DNA from: Clostridia bacterium
GTDB taxonomy: Bacteria; Bacillota; Clostridia; Christensenellales; Borkfalkiaceae
Direction: 5' to 3'
Assembly: GCA_017468085.1 (NCBI GenBank)
Contig: JAFUJR010000006.1
Coordinates: 1 to 64,000 of the forward strand
DNA: 64,000 nt
Shown here: piece by piece, positions 16,996 to 28,500 of the stretch
Layout of the letters: every line of letters begins with the position of its first letter
Position numbering within the stretch: position 1 is the first letter of the stretch
Position numbers and translations under genes: made by a program
The notes under the pieces: model-generated
Database searches by the model: none
What the model was told of the DNA's origin: nothing
Seen by the model: the letters and a program-made list of their open reading frames with translations, nothing else

Positions 16996-18288
16996 ATGGA
17001 CAAAATTATCAGCGTTGTGTTAGTTGGGGCTGGAAATCGTGCTAACGTTTATGCCTCCGTTTCATTGGAATATCCCGAAAAGATGAAGGTCGTTGGTATC
17101 GTAGATCCCGATCCCGTTCGCCGTGAATTGATGCGTGAACGCTACAACGTATCTTTGGAAAATTGTTTTGAGGACGTTTCGGAATTTGTAAAGCGGGAAA
17201 AATTCGCCGACGCCGTTATCAACGGTACGATGGACCATTTGCACGTTCCTACGTCTATTCCCATCTTAGAAAAGGGCTACGATATGCTTTTGGAGAAGCC
17301 TTTTGCCGTAAACGAAAAGGAAATGAACGAGTTGGTAGAGGTGGCGCGCAAGCACAACAATAAGGTAGTTATCGGGCACGTATTGCGTTACACCGATTTC
17401 TATCGCGCAATCAAAAATATCGTGTTAAGCGGCGAAATCGGAAAAATTATTTCCATCGAAACGTGCGAACACGTCAGCTATCATCACATGGCGGCGTCTT
17501 ACGTCCGCGGGAAATGGAGCTCGGAAAAAATCTGCTTTGCGCCGATGCTTTTGGCGAAGTCCTGCCACGACGTCGATATTATGCTGTGGATGATGAAGGA
17601 AACGGAGCCCACGCACGTTGCAAGTTTCGGTTCGGATTTCCAATTCGGCAAAGAGAGGAAACCAGAGGGGGCAGGCAGCAGATGTATGCAGAATTGTCCT
17701 TATGTCGACGAGTGTATATTCTCTGCAAAATCCAACTACCTTGCTTATCCCAGATGGGGGCAATACGTATGGAAATGTTTGGAAGCGAATAAGAATTTGA
17801 CAATCGAACAGCAGGAAGAATCTTTAAAGACGGACAACCGTTACGGAAAGTGCGTATGGGATTTCGAACGCGACGGAAACGTAGACCATCAAGCGCTCGT
17901 CTTCAATTTTGCAAACGGCGCGACGGGTACGTTCAGCATGGTTGGCGGCTGCGCCAAACCCGAACGTAATATCCATATCGTCGGTACGCGCGGCGAAATC
18001 AAAGGTACGTTTGACGATTCCCGCTTCGTCGTAAGAAAAATGACGCCTGCGGACTCCGTGCTTGGTTACGAAGAGAGAGTATACGATTTAAACGTACACG
18101 GAGATATGATCGGCGCGGCTGGCGGACACGGCGGCGGCGACGAGAAGCTCGTATACGATTTCTTAGATTATTTGAACGGGAACGAGCCTTCCGTATCCTG
18201 CGCGACGTTGGAGGATTCCGTAATCAGCCACAGAGCGGTGTTTAAAGCAATGCAATCTAAACACAGCGGCGAAATCGTGAAGATATAA
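16996..18288 (+). CDS. Gfo/Idh/MocA family oxidoreductase with Cys cluster
   Basis: 430 residues. The N-terminal Rossmann fold shows VLVGAGNRA for NAD(P) binding, and LEKPF gives the family's catalytic Lys101. A C-terminal alpha/beta substrate domain follows. These enzymes oxidise or isomerise sugars, inositols or sugar acids. Four cysteines, C230, C234, C240 and C286, form a possible metal site, matched in the paralogue at 53551. The ATG at 16996 was chosen over 16966: AAGGAG lies upstream (12 bases, a little far), and the MDK opening then matches the paralogue's first residues. It is divergent from an AraC regulator. Confidence 0.85.
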   Translation: MDKIISVVLVGAGNRANVYASVSLEYPEKMKVVGIVDPDPVRRELMRERYNVSLENCFEDVSEFVKREKFADAVINGTMDHLHVPTSIPILEKGYDMLLEKPFAVNEKEMNELVEVARKHNNKVVIGHVLRYTDFYRAIKNIVLSGEIGKIISIETCEHVSYHHMAASYVRGKWSSEKICFAPMLLAKSCHDVDIMLWMMKETEPTHVASFGSDFQFGKERKPEGAGSRCMQNCPYVDECIFSAKSNYLAYPRWGQYVWKCLEANKNLTIEQQEESLKTDNRYGKCVWDFERDGNVDHQALVFNFANGATGTFSMVGGCAKPERNIHIVGTRGEIKGTFDDSRFVVRKMTPADSVLGYEERVYDLNVHGDMIGAAGGHGGGDEKLVYDFLDYLNGNEPSVSCATLEDSVISHRAVFKAMQSKHSGEIVKI

Positions 18289-18303
18289 CGGCGGAAAACA
18301 TTA

Positions 18304-18346
18304 CCAACGGAAAATCGTGTTGGGGATATTGCTTTTTGTTTTATTT
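18304..18346 (+). terminator. Weak terminator after the Gfo/Idh gene
   Basis: CCAAC (18304-18308) pairs with GTTGG (18319-18323), followed after about ten bases by a T-rich tract (18333-18346). The stem is short and the spacing imperfect. Confidence 0.4.
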
Positions 18347-18389
18347 TAAATTATAGTTGTTGCGTGGGCGCGTATGAGAAAATAAAAGC

Positions 18390-18439
18390 CAGAGGGGGTA
18401 CCCCCTCTGTTAGGTAGCTACTAATGTATCTACCTAACA
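18390..18439. repeat. Two adjoining palindromes before the repeat lipoprotein
   Basis: CAGAGGGGGTACCCCCTCTG (18390-18409) is a perfect 20-base palindrome. It overlaps by two bases a second inverted repeat, TGTTAGGTAG (18408-18417) with CTACCTAACA (18430-18439). The GC-rich block stands out from its A/T-rich surroundings. No T-run follows. It may be an operator, an RNA structure in the 5' leader of the 18532 gene, or a small mobile repeat. Confidence 0.6.
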
Positions 18440-18531
18440 AAATATCTAACAGATTTATTTTTTTCTGTAATTCGCGCTTGCAAGGCAACCGATAATATGA
18501 TACAGATAAAAAATTTTCAAGGAGGAAAATA

Positions 18532-21500
18532 ATGAAGAAACTTTTTACAGGCATTTTAAGCGTTTTATTGCTGATCGTTCTTTCCGTTTTCGGATTGACG
18601 GGTTGCGGATCGAACGACAAGCAAACGAAGAAGATCTCGCTTGACGTAACGGCAAAAACGCTTGCCGTAGGCGAAAGTTTTACGTTGACGGCAACGACGA
18701 CGCCTGCGGACGCAACGGTTACGTGGTCGTCTTCCGACGAGGCAATCGTTACGGTAGACAACGGAAACGTGCTCGGCGTAAGCGAGGGCTCGGCAACCGT
18801 AACGGCGAAAAACGATACGGTTACGGCAACCTGCGAAATTACGGTAACGGCTGCGGCGGAGCAGAAATACACCATCCTGTTTAAAAACGGCGACGTAGAC
18901 GTTAAATCGATGGAAATATCGGAAGGAGCAACCGTTTCCTATAACGGCATAGCGCCCACCAAAGCGAGCACGGAGGAATACTCGTACACTTTCATCGGTT
19001 GGTCTTTGACGGACGGCGGCGAGGTCGTGGACATTTCTACGATCACGGTTGACGGCGACAAGACTTTTTATGCGGTATTCTCGCAGTCGGTGCGCGAATA
19101 CACCGTAACGTGGAACGTGAACGGCGAAACGACGACGGAAACGTACGCTTACGGCGCAACGCCCGATTATAAGAACGGCACGCCTATCGTTCCCTCGGTT
19201 GGCACGACCAGCTACACCTTCCTTGGTTGGGCGGATACCATCAGCGGCAACGCGTTGGAAACCTTGCCCGCAGTTACGGATAACGTAACTTATTACGCCG
19301 TATTTGAAGAAGTAACGGCGCAGACGAAATTCACCGTTACTTGGATGAACGGCGAAACCCTTTTAAAGACGGACGTTGACGTGGAATACGAAACGCAGCC
19401 CGAATACGTAGGCGAAACGCCCACGAAGGATATGACGACGGAATGCGAATACGTGTTCGTCGGTTGGGCAACGAGCGCAGACGGCGAAAAGTTGGAAACC
19501 TTGCCCGTAGTTACGGCAAACGCAACCTTCTACGCTGTATTTGAAGAAACGGCTCGCAAATATACGGTTACTTGGGTAATCGAGGGCGTGGAAGAAACCT
19601 CGCAGGTCGGTTACGGCAGCGTACCCGCATACCTTGGCACGCCCGAAAAGGCGGACTCGGCAGATTGCTCGTTTAAATTTATCGGCTGGGCATTGAGCGC
19701 AGAGGGCGAAGCTTTGGAAACGTTGCCCGAAGTAAGCGGCGACGCTACTTATTATGCGGTATTCGACGTAGACGAAGTATTTGCAGCGCCTAAATTCTTG
19801 GGCGGCGCAATCGATTACTCCGCAAATTCGGAAGAAATCTTCCTCCCCGACGGCTTGCTGGGCGAAGGGGTTACGCTTGTAAGCGCGGTGGTAAAGGCGG
19901 AAGGTCAAGCGGACGTCGTTGCATACGAAAACGGCGCTTGGGTACATAGCGCGATCACCTTGACGGAAGAAGAATTGAAAGGCAACCTTATCGGCGCGCG
20001 CACGCTGGAAGTACAGCTTTCGAGCGGCGAAGAATACAGCGTAGCCATGAACGTATACGCAGGTATCATCAACGAACTTTCCGACTTCCCGATGTTCTTC
20101 AACAATACGGGCGTTGATTCTACGGTTACGAACGAAACGACGGGTGAGGTTACGGAATACAAGGGCGTTGCACCCTACACCTACGGCTATTATATCGTAA
20201 CCGAGGATTTGGGCTCGTATACCATTTCTTTAAATGCAAGCAAAGAAGAAGTATATACCTATGCAGACGAGCTTTCGTTTGAGCAGGTAGAAGCAACCGA
20301 CTATCAGGCAACCAACGGCTTCAACGGCGTTTTGGACGGTCAAGGCCATACCCTTAAATTCAAACTTATGAGCGGCGGCTTGGTCGGTTTGGTACTCGGC
20401 AACGCAGTCATCAAAAACCTTGCGGTTATTTACGAGGACGCAACCTCGACCTATTACGGCGCGTTCGGTTATATCACCAACGGCCATCCCGAAATCAGAA
20501 ACTGCTATATCGAAAGAACGAACAACCACTATCAGGCATGGTCGGTATTCGGTATTATGTCCAGACCGAACGCTAAACTCGTTCTTCACAACACCGTCGT
20601 ATACGGCTACAATACTTCCAATAACTCGGCAAAGAATAGCAATATGTGGATTGACGCAAGCTCCACCAACGCGTACGTTATTCACGCCCGTACCAACGCA
20701 ACGAACTTCGTAAATATTAAAAACTTCACCAAGGTATTTAACGACGGGGTTTTGGACGGCTCGCGCGAAGTGCTCCTTTCCGAAATCGAGGACACAAGCG
20801 GGTTTGACGATAATTATTGGAGCAAGGAAAACGGCAAGCTCATTTGGAAGGGCTTTGAAACGGCAACCGTTACTTGGGTAAAGGGCGAAGAAACCGTTAC
20901 GGAATTGACAACCAAGGGCGATTGGCTTATGTACACGCAGACGTTACCCGAAAACGTGGAAAACGAAAGCGGTAGCACCACTTATTACTGGTCGAAGAGC
21001 GAGGACGGCGAGGCTGTATCGTTCAGCGACAGATTTAAAGTAGACGAAGACGTTACCTATTATATGGTAACCAAGCAGGAGATCCGTTATTATACGGTAA
21101 CTTGGATTATCGACGGCGTGGAAACGACGACGGACTATCAGTACAACGAAGTCGTTGCGCACGACGATCCCGTTAAGGCGGAAGACAACTATTACACCTA
21201 CAAATTCCTTGGTTGGTCTTACGAAGAAAACGGCGAGCTCGTAGAGCTTGGCACGGCTACGGAAGAATTCGTATACTACGCAGTATTTGAAAAGACGGCG
21301 AAGTTTGCATTCACGACGGTAAGCGCGCCCATCCTTTATTCCACGGACGACGCAAACCTCTTCCTTCCCGAAGAATTGACGGTTACTATCGACGCGGAAA
21401 CGAAGATTTCCAGCGCGGACGGCGCAGTCGTATATTACGAAAACGGCGCTTGGGCAAAGAACTTTGCAATCACTGACGAACAGAGAAAGGCGAACGCAAT

Positions 21501-22365
21501 TGCGACTTTCGACGTTGCAATCGTAAAGGGCGAAAACGCGTATATCGCGACGGTAAAATCCTACGCGGGCGTTATCGACGAGCTTTCCGACTTCCCGAAA
21601 TTCTTTGACAACGACCCGTCGGCAACCCACCCCAACGTTTACGGTTATTATATCGTAGTGAAGGATTTGGGTTCGTATACGATAGACGGTCAAACCTACA
21701 CGTATGCAGACGACTTGACAATGACGCAATCGATGACGACTGATTATACGGCAACCAACGGCTTCAACGGTGTGTTAGACGGCGCAGGTCATACGCTTAA
21801 ATTCAACCTTTTAAGCGGCGGTTTGGTCGGCAATATTTTGGGTGGCTGTACGATTAAGAACTTGGCGGTATTCTTCAACGACAGCACCAGCACCTATTAC
21901 GGCGTATTCGGTTATATGGCGATGACGGCTGGTCCTGTAATTGAAAACTGCTATATTGAGCAGACGAATAACCACTATCAAAAGAGAACGACGTTCGGTA
22001 TTATGGGTCGTCCTTTGGGCAGATTGATTTTGAAAAACACCGTTGTTTACGGTTTCAACAACAACCACGCAAATAACTACAACGGTGAGGCTTCCGCGCC
22101 CATCAGCACGGCTTCGACCAACGCATACGTGATTTGCGGACGCGCCGCCGTTACGCCTACCTTGCCGCAGGCAACGGGCTTTACGAAGGTATACGATAAC
22201 GGTAGCGGTTTACCCTACGACGCAAACGATAATAAACTTTACGTTCCCCTTGCAGATATTGCGGACGCAAGCGGCTTCAACGCATATTGGAGCCAAGCGG
22301 ACGACAAGCTGACGTGGCAAGGCGCGACGGATACCACGGTTTATTCCGTAGTGGCAGTAAAATAA
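18532..22365 (+). CDS. Giant surface lipoprotein: BIG2, InlB-type repeats and two beta-helix modules
   Basis: 1277 residues. The lipobox G-L-T-G-C gives lipidation at Cys25. Domains in order are a BIG2 Ig-like domain (about 36-108, VTWSSSDEAIVTVD), four Listeria-Bacteroides (InlB B-type) repeats (about 112-413, each with a GW turn and ending YAVF), and a beta-helix-like module (about 507-775). Two more InlB-type repeats follow (about 779-922), then a second module (about 1010-1265). Each module opens with ELSDFP and contains NGFNGVLDG-GHTLKF and an ENC/RNCYIE-TNN step. AAGGAGG precedes the ATG. No catalytic motif is recognised. The modules recur three times in the next large gene. A role as a surface glycan-binding or carbohydrate-active scaffold is inferred from the cluster. 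Confidence 0.8.
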   Translation: MKKLFTGILSVLLLIVLSVFGLTGCGSNDKQTKKISLDVTAKTLAVGESFTLTATTTPADATVTWSSSDEAIVTVDNGNVLGVSEGSATVTAKNDTVTATCEITVTAAAEQKYTILFKNGDVDVKSMEISEGATVSYNGIAPTKASTEEYSYTFIGWSLTDGGEVVDISTITVDGDKTFYAVFSQSVREYTVTWNVNGETTTETYAYGATPDYKNGTPIVPSVGTTSYTFLGWADTISGNALETLPAVTDNVTYYAVFEEVTAQTKFTVTWMNGETLLKTDVDVEYETQPEYVGETPTKDMTTECEYVFVGWATSADGEKLETLPVVTANATFYAVFEETARKYTVTWVIEGVEETSQVGYGSVPAYLGTPEKADSADCSFKFIGWALSAEGEALETLPEVSGDATYYAVFDVDEVFAAPKFLGGAIDYSANSEEIFLPDGLLGEGVTLVSAVVKAEGQADVVAYENGAWVHSAITLTEEELKGNLIGARTLEVQLSSGEEYSVAMNVYAGIINELSDFPMFFNNTGVDSTVTNETTGEVTEYKGVAPYTYGYYIVTEDLGSYTISLNASKEEVYTYADELSFEQVEATDYQATNGFNGVLDGQGHTLKFKLMSGGLVGLVLGNAVIKNLAVIYEDATSTYYGAFGYITNGHPEIRNCYIERTNNHYQAWSVFGIMSRPNAKLVLHNTVVYGYNTSNNSAKNSNMWIDASSTNAYVIHARTNATNFVNIKNFTKVFNDGVLDGSREVLLSEIEDTSGFDDNYWSKENGKLIWKGFETATVTWVKGEETVTELTTKGDWLMYTQTLPENVENESGSTTYYWSKSEDGEAVSFSDRFKVDEDVTYYMVTKQEIRYYTVTWIIDGVETTTDYQYNEVVAHDDPVKAEDNYYTYKFLGWSYEENGELVELGTATEEFVYYAVFEKTAKFAFTTVSAPILYSTDDANLFLPEELTVTIDAETKISSADGAVVYYENGAWAKNFAITDEQRKANAIATFDVAIVKGENAYIATVKSYAGVIDELSDFPKFFDNDPSATHPNVYGYYIVVKDLGSYTIDGQTYTYADDLTMTQSMTTDYTATNGFNGVLDGAGHTLKFNLLSGGLVGNILGGCTIKNLAVFFNDSTSTYYGVFGYMAMTAGPVIENCYIEQTNNHYQKRTTFGIMGRPLGRLILKNTVVYGFNNNHANNYNGEASAPISTASTNAYVICGRAAVTPTLPQATGFTKVYDNGSGLPYDANDNKLYVPLADIADASGFNAYWSQADDKLTWQGATDTTVYSVVAVK
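20050..20855 (+). repeat. Beta-helix module copy 1 of 5
   Basis: A coding repeat of roughly 250-270 codons, running from the ELSDFP segment to the LIWKG segment. Nucleotide identity to copies 3-5 is visibly high in the central FNGVLDGQGHTLKF block. Confidence 0.75.
21560..22325 (+). repeat. Beta-helix module copy 2 of 5
   Basis: Same module as at 20050, ending LTWQG. It is the most divergent of the five: it reads GVLDGAGHTLKFNLLSGG and has a different middle. Confidence 0.72.
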
Positions 22366-22453
22366 TTAAAAATCGTAACACGCGCGATTCGGCTGTTTGC
22401 ACTTGGCGCAGATAGCCGAGCCGCGAGGCGATAAAAAAGAATAGAGGTAAAAA
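22366..22453. other. Leader between two surface-protein genes
   Basis: 88 bases with a possible short stem (TCGGCT with AGCCGA, about 22391-22418). No T-run is seen, so read-through from the 18532 gene into the small peptide gene is likely. Confidence 0.35.
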
Positions 22454-22585
22454 ATGAAAAGCAGATACGAAGAAATTGAAATTCAAATTCTCACGTTCGC
22501 GGAAGAGGACATTTTAACAACGTCGCCTGGTCAAGTTGACGGCGACGAAACGAAATATCCCGTCCCCGGCGGTTGGTCTGAGTGA
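22454..22585 (+). CDS. Small TTSPG peptide, 43 residues
   Basis: ATG at 22454 with AGAGGT six to eleven bases upstream, TGA at 22583-22585. The peptide starts MKSRYEEIEIQI, has EEDILTTSPGQVDGD in the middle and ends GGWSE. It is strongly acidic and has no signal peptide or membrane segment. A second peptide with the same plan lies at 62536-62679 on the minus strand, also directly next to a surface-protein gene. Conservation of start, core and end between two distant loci argues for real genes. The stop lies two bases before the GAGGTGG that serves the following 2068-residue gene, so translation is probably coupled. Function unknown. Confidence 0.75.
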   Translation: MKSRYEEIEIQILTFAEEDILTTSPGQVDGDETKYPVPGGWSE

Positions 22586-22593
22586 GGTGGAAT

Positions 22594-25500
22594 ATGAATA
22601 CGAAAATGAATAAGAAAATCAAAAACACCTTGCTTGCAACTTTGTGTTGCGGTTTGCTCGCTACGGCAGGCGCAGGGGTAATGACGGGCTTTAACGCTTC
22701 CGCAGACTCCGTGCGCGTAAAACCTACGGGCTTAAACACGGTAGCCTTGACGGAAGAAATCAACGACGCGGATTTGGACACCTTCCAAGTCTACGGCGCG
22801 TCTACGGGTAAAAAAGAATTGCTCGGCTTCCGTTTCTTGGCGACGATTGAACAGAGCGATTTGGCGTTGATCCCCAACACCGCAGAGTTCGGTACGGTCA
22901 TTATTCCCAACCGTTTGTTGGGCGAAGGGGAATTGACGGTAGACACTGCCAACGCGCTTGTTGCGCCTGCGTTGATCGATACGGCGGCGGCAGAAGTACC
23001 TGCCGACGGTTTGGGCTATTACATCACTTTGATGGGCGAAACTCTGCAAGCGGCTTTCCCCGAAGGCTTATACGACACCGCACTTACCGCGCGTGCATAC
23101 GTTAAATATACGTATACGGCAAACGGTGAAGAAATAACGGACTACGTATATTCCGCAGACGCGATGACACGTTCCATCGCATACGTCGCTTCTCGCGAAT
23201 TGACGGATGCGGAAAACGCGGGCGAGGACGTTTCGGGTATGACCCACTTAAACAACGTTATTTCGCAGACGACGACTGAGGCAACCCTCACGCTGGGCGC
23301 AACGGAAATTGAGGTCGGTGATACGACGACGGCAACCTTGAACGGCGCGACGGACGGCGTAAACGACTATGCCTATAACCTTAAATCCTCTAAGGAAACG
23401 GTTGCAACCATCAACGAAAACGGCGAAATCGTGGCGGTTGGCGGCGGTACGACGACGATCACCGCAAACATCGGTACGAAGACGGTTTCTACGCCACTCA
23501 CCGTCAACGGCGAAAAGATGTCGGTTGCGTTCACGGCAGGGAATATTTTGTATTCCACGCAGGACGGCGAAATCTTCATGCCCGACGGCTTGTTAGACGA
23601 GGGAGAAACGGTTGTCAGCGCAGTCGGCACGGAAGACGGCGTAGATTACTTCGAAAAGGGCAAGTGGACTGCGCTTGGCTTGACGGACGAAGAAAATAAG
23701 CTGAACTCGACAAGACCAACGTCTTTGACGGTAGAAACCTCCGAGGGCGATTTATACAACGTAAATTCGCTTTCCTACGCGGGCGTCATTGACGAACTTT
23801 CCGACTTCCCGAAATTTTTTAACAATACGGCAGTGCCTAGCGAATATGACGCTACCACCTATCCTGCAGTTGCGCCTAACGTTTACGGTTATTATATCGT
23901 AACCAAGGATTTGGGCGACGGCACGGATGAATTGGCGCTTACGCAGACGGAAGCAACCGACTATCAAAAGACAAACGGCTTCAACGGCGTATTGGACGGC
24001 GCAGGGCATACGTTAAAATTCAAACTCACGAGCGGCGGCTTGGTGGGTATGATACTCGGTAATGCAGTTATTAAAAATATTGCAATTATCTACGAGGACG
24101 GCACTTACGACAGCACGACGAAAAAGGGCGGCTACGGCGTACTCGGTTATATGACCAACGGCGCGCCTGAAATCAGAAACAGCTATATCGAAAGAACGAA
24201 CAACCTGTATCATCAGGGCTCGGTATTCGGTATTATGTCTCGTCCCAATGCAAAACTTATTTTGCATAACACGGCTGTACATGCCAACAACACGTCGAAC
24301 CAGAGTGGCTGGTATAGCAATATGTGGATTAACGAAACCTCGACGGACGCATATTTGATTTATGCGCGTGCTGCGGCAACGGGTTGGACGAACGTAACCA
24401 ACTTCACGGAAGTTGTAACGGGCAACACGTTGACGAGCGATTTGAGCACGTTTGATACCAACTATTGGACGACGACAAACAACCAACTTAATTGGAAGGG
24501 GTTGGACGATATGACGGTTTCCGTTTACGACGCTACATACGTAGAAACCGTAGAAGAAAAGGCATATTATTCCACGGTAAGCAGCGAAATGATTTTGCCT
24601 GAGGGCTTACTTACCGACGGTGAAACCATCGTAGACGCAAAAGACGAAAGCGGCAACGATTATTACGAAAACGGCGCATGGCAAAACGTTGCGTTGACGG
24701 CGGACGAAATCAAGGCAAACGCAACCAAAGACGTTACGCTTACCCTTGAAACCTCCGAGGGATATTTCTATAAAGTATCCGTAGGCTCTTACGCGGGTGT
24801 TATCGACGAGCTTTCCGACTTCCCTAAATTCTTTGACAACACGGCGGTTGCAAGCGAATACGACGCGGCAACCTATCCCGCAGTTGCGCCCAACGTTTAC
24901 GGTTATTATATCGTAACCAAGGATTTGGGCTCGTACACGGGTACGGGCGATACGAGAGTTTTTGCCGACGAATTAACGCTTACGCAGACGGCAGCAACCG
25001 ACTATCAAAAGACGAACGGCTTCAACGGTGTTTTGGACGGTCAAGGACACACCCTTAAATTCAAACTTATGAGCGGCGGCTTGGTCGGCTTGGTACTCGG
25101 CAACGCTACCATTCAAAATATCGCGGTTATTTACGAGGACGGCAGCTTTATTTCGCAGAGCGAAGGCGGCGGTTACGGCGTATTCGGCTATATCACGAAC
25201 GGCTCGCCCGTTATCAAAAACAGCTATATCGAAAGAACGAACAACGTATCTTCTCGTTCGACGGTATGGGGCATTATGGCTCGTCCCAACGGCAAGCTGC
25301 AGTTGAATAATACGGTTGTAAACGGTTACCGCGTGCCCAACGATTGTACGTGGTGGTCGAACACGGTCATTAGTTCCGCTTCGACGAACGCTTACGTTAT
25401 TCACGGCAGGGCAAATGCGGCAAGCCAAGGCATGGCGACAAACTTCACGAAGGTTTACACCGACGCGATTGAAAACGGCTCTTTGGAGGTATTGCTTTCC

Positions 25501-28500
25501 GATATCGAAGACGCAAGCGGCTTTGACGATAGATATTGGAGCAAGGAAGGCGGCAAGCTCATTTGGAAGGGCTTTGAAACGGTCAACGTTTCGTGGGTGA
25601 ACGGCGATACGACGACGGTTGAGCCTGTAACGAAAGGCGGCGCGATTGCTATCCCTACGCTTCCCAGCAATATGTACTGGTCGGAGGTAGAGGACGGTTC
25701 TTCGGCGCTCAGCAGTACCATTAAGGTCAATGCGGACGTAACTTATTACGCAATCTCTTTGGATAGAGAGGTTAAAGAAAAAGCCTTGTATTCGACGGCG
25801 GACAGAGAATTCTTCTTGCCCGATACGATGGGCTTGAACATGAGCGAAATTAGTACGATTACGAGCGCGGACGGTGAAACGGTATACTACGAAAACGGCG
25901 CGTGGAACAGAAACTTTGCTTTGTCGGGCGACCAAATCAATGCAAACGAAACGATGGAAACGGCAATCAAGGTATACGACGGAACAATCAATTATTACGT
26001 AACGGTTGTATCCTACGCGGGCGTTATCGACGAACTTTCCGACTTCCCGAAATTCTTTAACAATACGGCAGTTACCAACACAGCCGACAATGCTGCAACT
26101 TATCCTACGGTTGCACCCAACACGTACGGTTATTATATCGTAACCAAGGATTTGGGTACGACGGCAGACGAATTGGCGTTTACGCAGACGGAATCGACTA
26201 ACTACACCGCAACGAACGGCTTCAACGGCATTTTGGACGGTCAAGGACATAAAGTTCAATTCAAGCTTATGAGCGGCGGCTTGGTGGGTATGGTTCTTGG
26301 TAATTGTACCATTCAAAATATTGCCATCGTTTACGAGGACGGCACGTATGACAGCACGGCAAAAACGGGCGGTTACGGCGTATTCGGTTATATAACCAAC
26401 GGTGCGCCCGTAATCAAAAACAGCTATATCGAAAGAACGAACAACCTGTATCATCAGGGCTCGGTATTCGGCATTATGGCACGCCCCAATGTAAAACTTA
26501 CTTTGCATAACACGGCTGTACACGCCAACAACACCTCTAATACGAGCGGTTGGTATTCCAATATGTGGATCAGTTCCGCGTCCACGAACGCGTACTTGAT
26601 TTATGCGCGTGCTGAGGCAACGGGTTGGCCCAACGTAACCAACTTTACGGAAGTTACTACCACCAATACGTTGACGAGTGATTTAAGCTCGTTCGATACC
26701 AACTACTGGAATACGGGCAACAGTCAGCTCAGCTGGAAAGGCATGACGGGCGACGCGGTAAGCTCTCTCGGTACGGTTACGCCTACGATTAAGAATTTGG
26801 TTGAGGATAGCGCGACGGAATATGCTATCGTGCTTCCCACCAATGCAGACGCTACGTTGACGACGGCGAAAGACGAATTGATTTCGTTCTTCGCGGAAGC
26901 CACGGGCGCAACCTTGTCGGTGGTAAGCGACGGTTCGTACGATACGTATGAAACGTATATTTCCATCGGCAACACGCAAACGTTTACCAACGCAAATATT
27001 GCGCTGGGCGATATCAATAGCCAAGGCTATCATATCGAAAGGGTAAACAACACGATTTACATCAACGGTAAAAGCTCGCTCGGTTGTTTGTACGGCGTTT
27101 ACGGATTACTTGAAAATCTTTTCGGTTTTGAACAGTTCTCTGAAGATACGTATACGTTGAAAACGGCGACGACGGTGGCAGCCACGGAGTTGAACGTTAC
27201 GGACAGCCCCGATTTTGAAATGCATATGCCCTCGAACGGCGCGCTTATCGCGGACGCTACTTATAGAAACCGTATGCGTATGGCGCAAAGCGAAAACGAG
27301 CTTTTCTTCCAAGTAGGCGACTATGTACTCAATGCAAACGAATCCGCGAATACGGGCTGGCGCGTATGGCACAACTCTTTGGAAATTTTGCCATATGATT
27401 ATTGGACAAACGGAACGGCAGTTACGGTTAAACATGCTGAGGCAAAGCCTCAAACGCCTGGTACTATAACAGTCGGTCAATCGCAGGCAGTTACTAGTGA
27501 GGATGGCTTGACGACGACGTACACTCCCTTAGATACAGGATTATCTCGTAAGTGGTTTGCGGAATCCGGAAATCAGCTTTGCTATACGGCGCAGGGTGAT
27601 TCTGTTGCATATCAAGCAATGGTTGCGGAAATTGTGAGGGTTATGTCTATCACGCTTACCAGCTCTCAAATTACCAACCGTCCCGACGCAATCTACCTTA
27701 CGCTCACGAGCGAAGACGGTAATGGTGTTTGTACTTGCGAGGCTTGTAAGGAGGCAAAGAACACGTACGGCTCGGACGTAGGTGCGGTTATCAAGCTTTG
27801 CAACGACGTTAGTGCAGGCGTTCAAACGTGGATGGAAGAAAACCCCACCTATAAACGCGATAACGTGAAAGTGCTTTTCTTTGCTTACAACGATTACGTT
27901 ACCGCACCTACGGCAGGCACGATTGAAATGCGTGAGGACGTAGCGGTAATGTATGCAATTTCCCATTACGTCAACTTCCATTACGACGTTTATGAGCCCG
28001 AAAACGACGAGTTTAGGGCACAATTTGAGGCATGGGCGGCGCTCACAGCGATAAATAATTCGGACTTCTGCGTTTGGACGTATACGAAGAACTTTGCTAT
28101 GTATATGCTTCGTGCGGACGTTTACGGCGACTATGCATTCTTCAATGAGCAAGCATATTATTACTTTGCTGAAAATGGCGTAGACCTTTGGTTTAACCAA
28201 GGTGCGACAGACGGCACGAGCACCCTTTCCGCGTTTGAAAAATTGAACGGTTATATCGATTCTAAGATTATGTGGAATAGTGAAAACGAAGTTGGAACCT
28301 TGATTGACAATTGGTTCGCGGCAATGTACGGCGCAGGCGCAGACGATATGTTTAGCTTGTACGAGGCGCAAAACGCGGCGGCAAGAAGCGTATTCGGTAT
28401 AACCACGCTCGGTATTCCTACCGTCGCGATGGATAAATCGTCTGCAAAGGACGTTTTGACGGAAAGCGTACTCAACACTTGGTTTGGTTATATCGACAGC

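Noticed and set aside
22390-22420. Terminator between the 18532 gene and the small peptide gene
   Set aside because: The stem is only six pairs and no T-run follows.
24973-26523. 516-codon open frame on the minus strand
   Set aside because: It runs antisense to the repeat modules of the 2068-residue gene, has no ribosome site and reflects the codon bias of the plus-strand gene. Similar mirror frames occur opposite many genes here.
20050-26743. Regularly spaced repeats suggestive of an array
   Set aside because: Units are ~750 bases, in frame and protein-coding; there are no short repeats with spacers, so this is not CRISPR.
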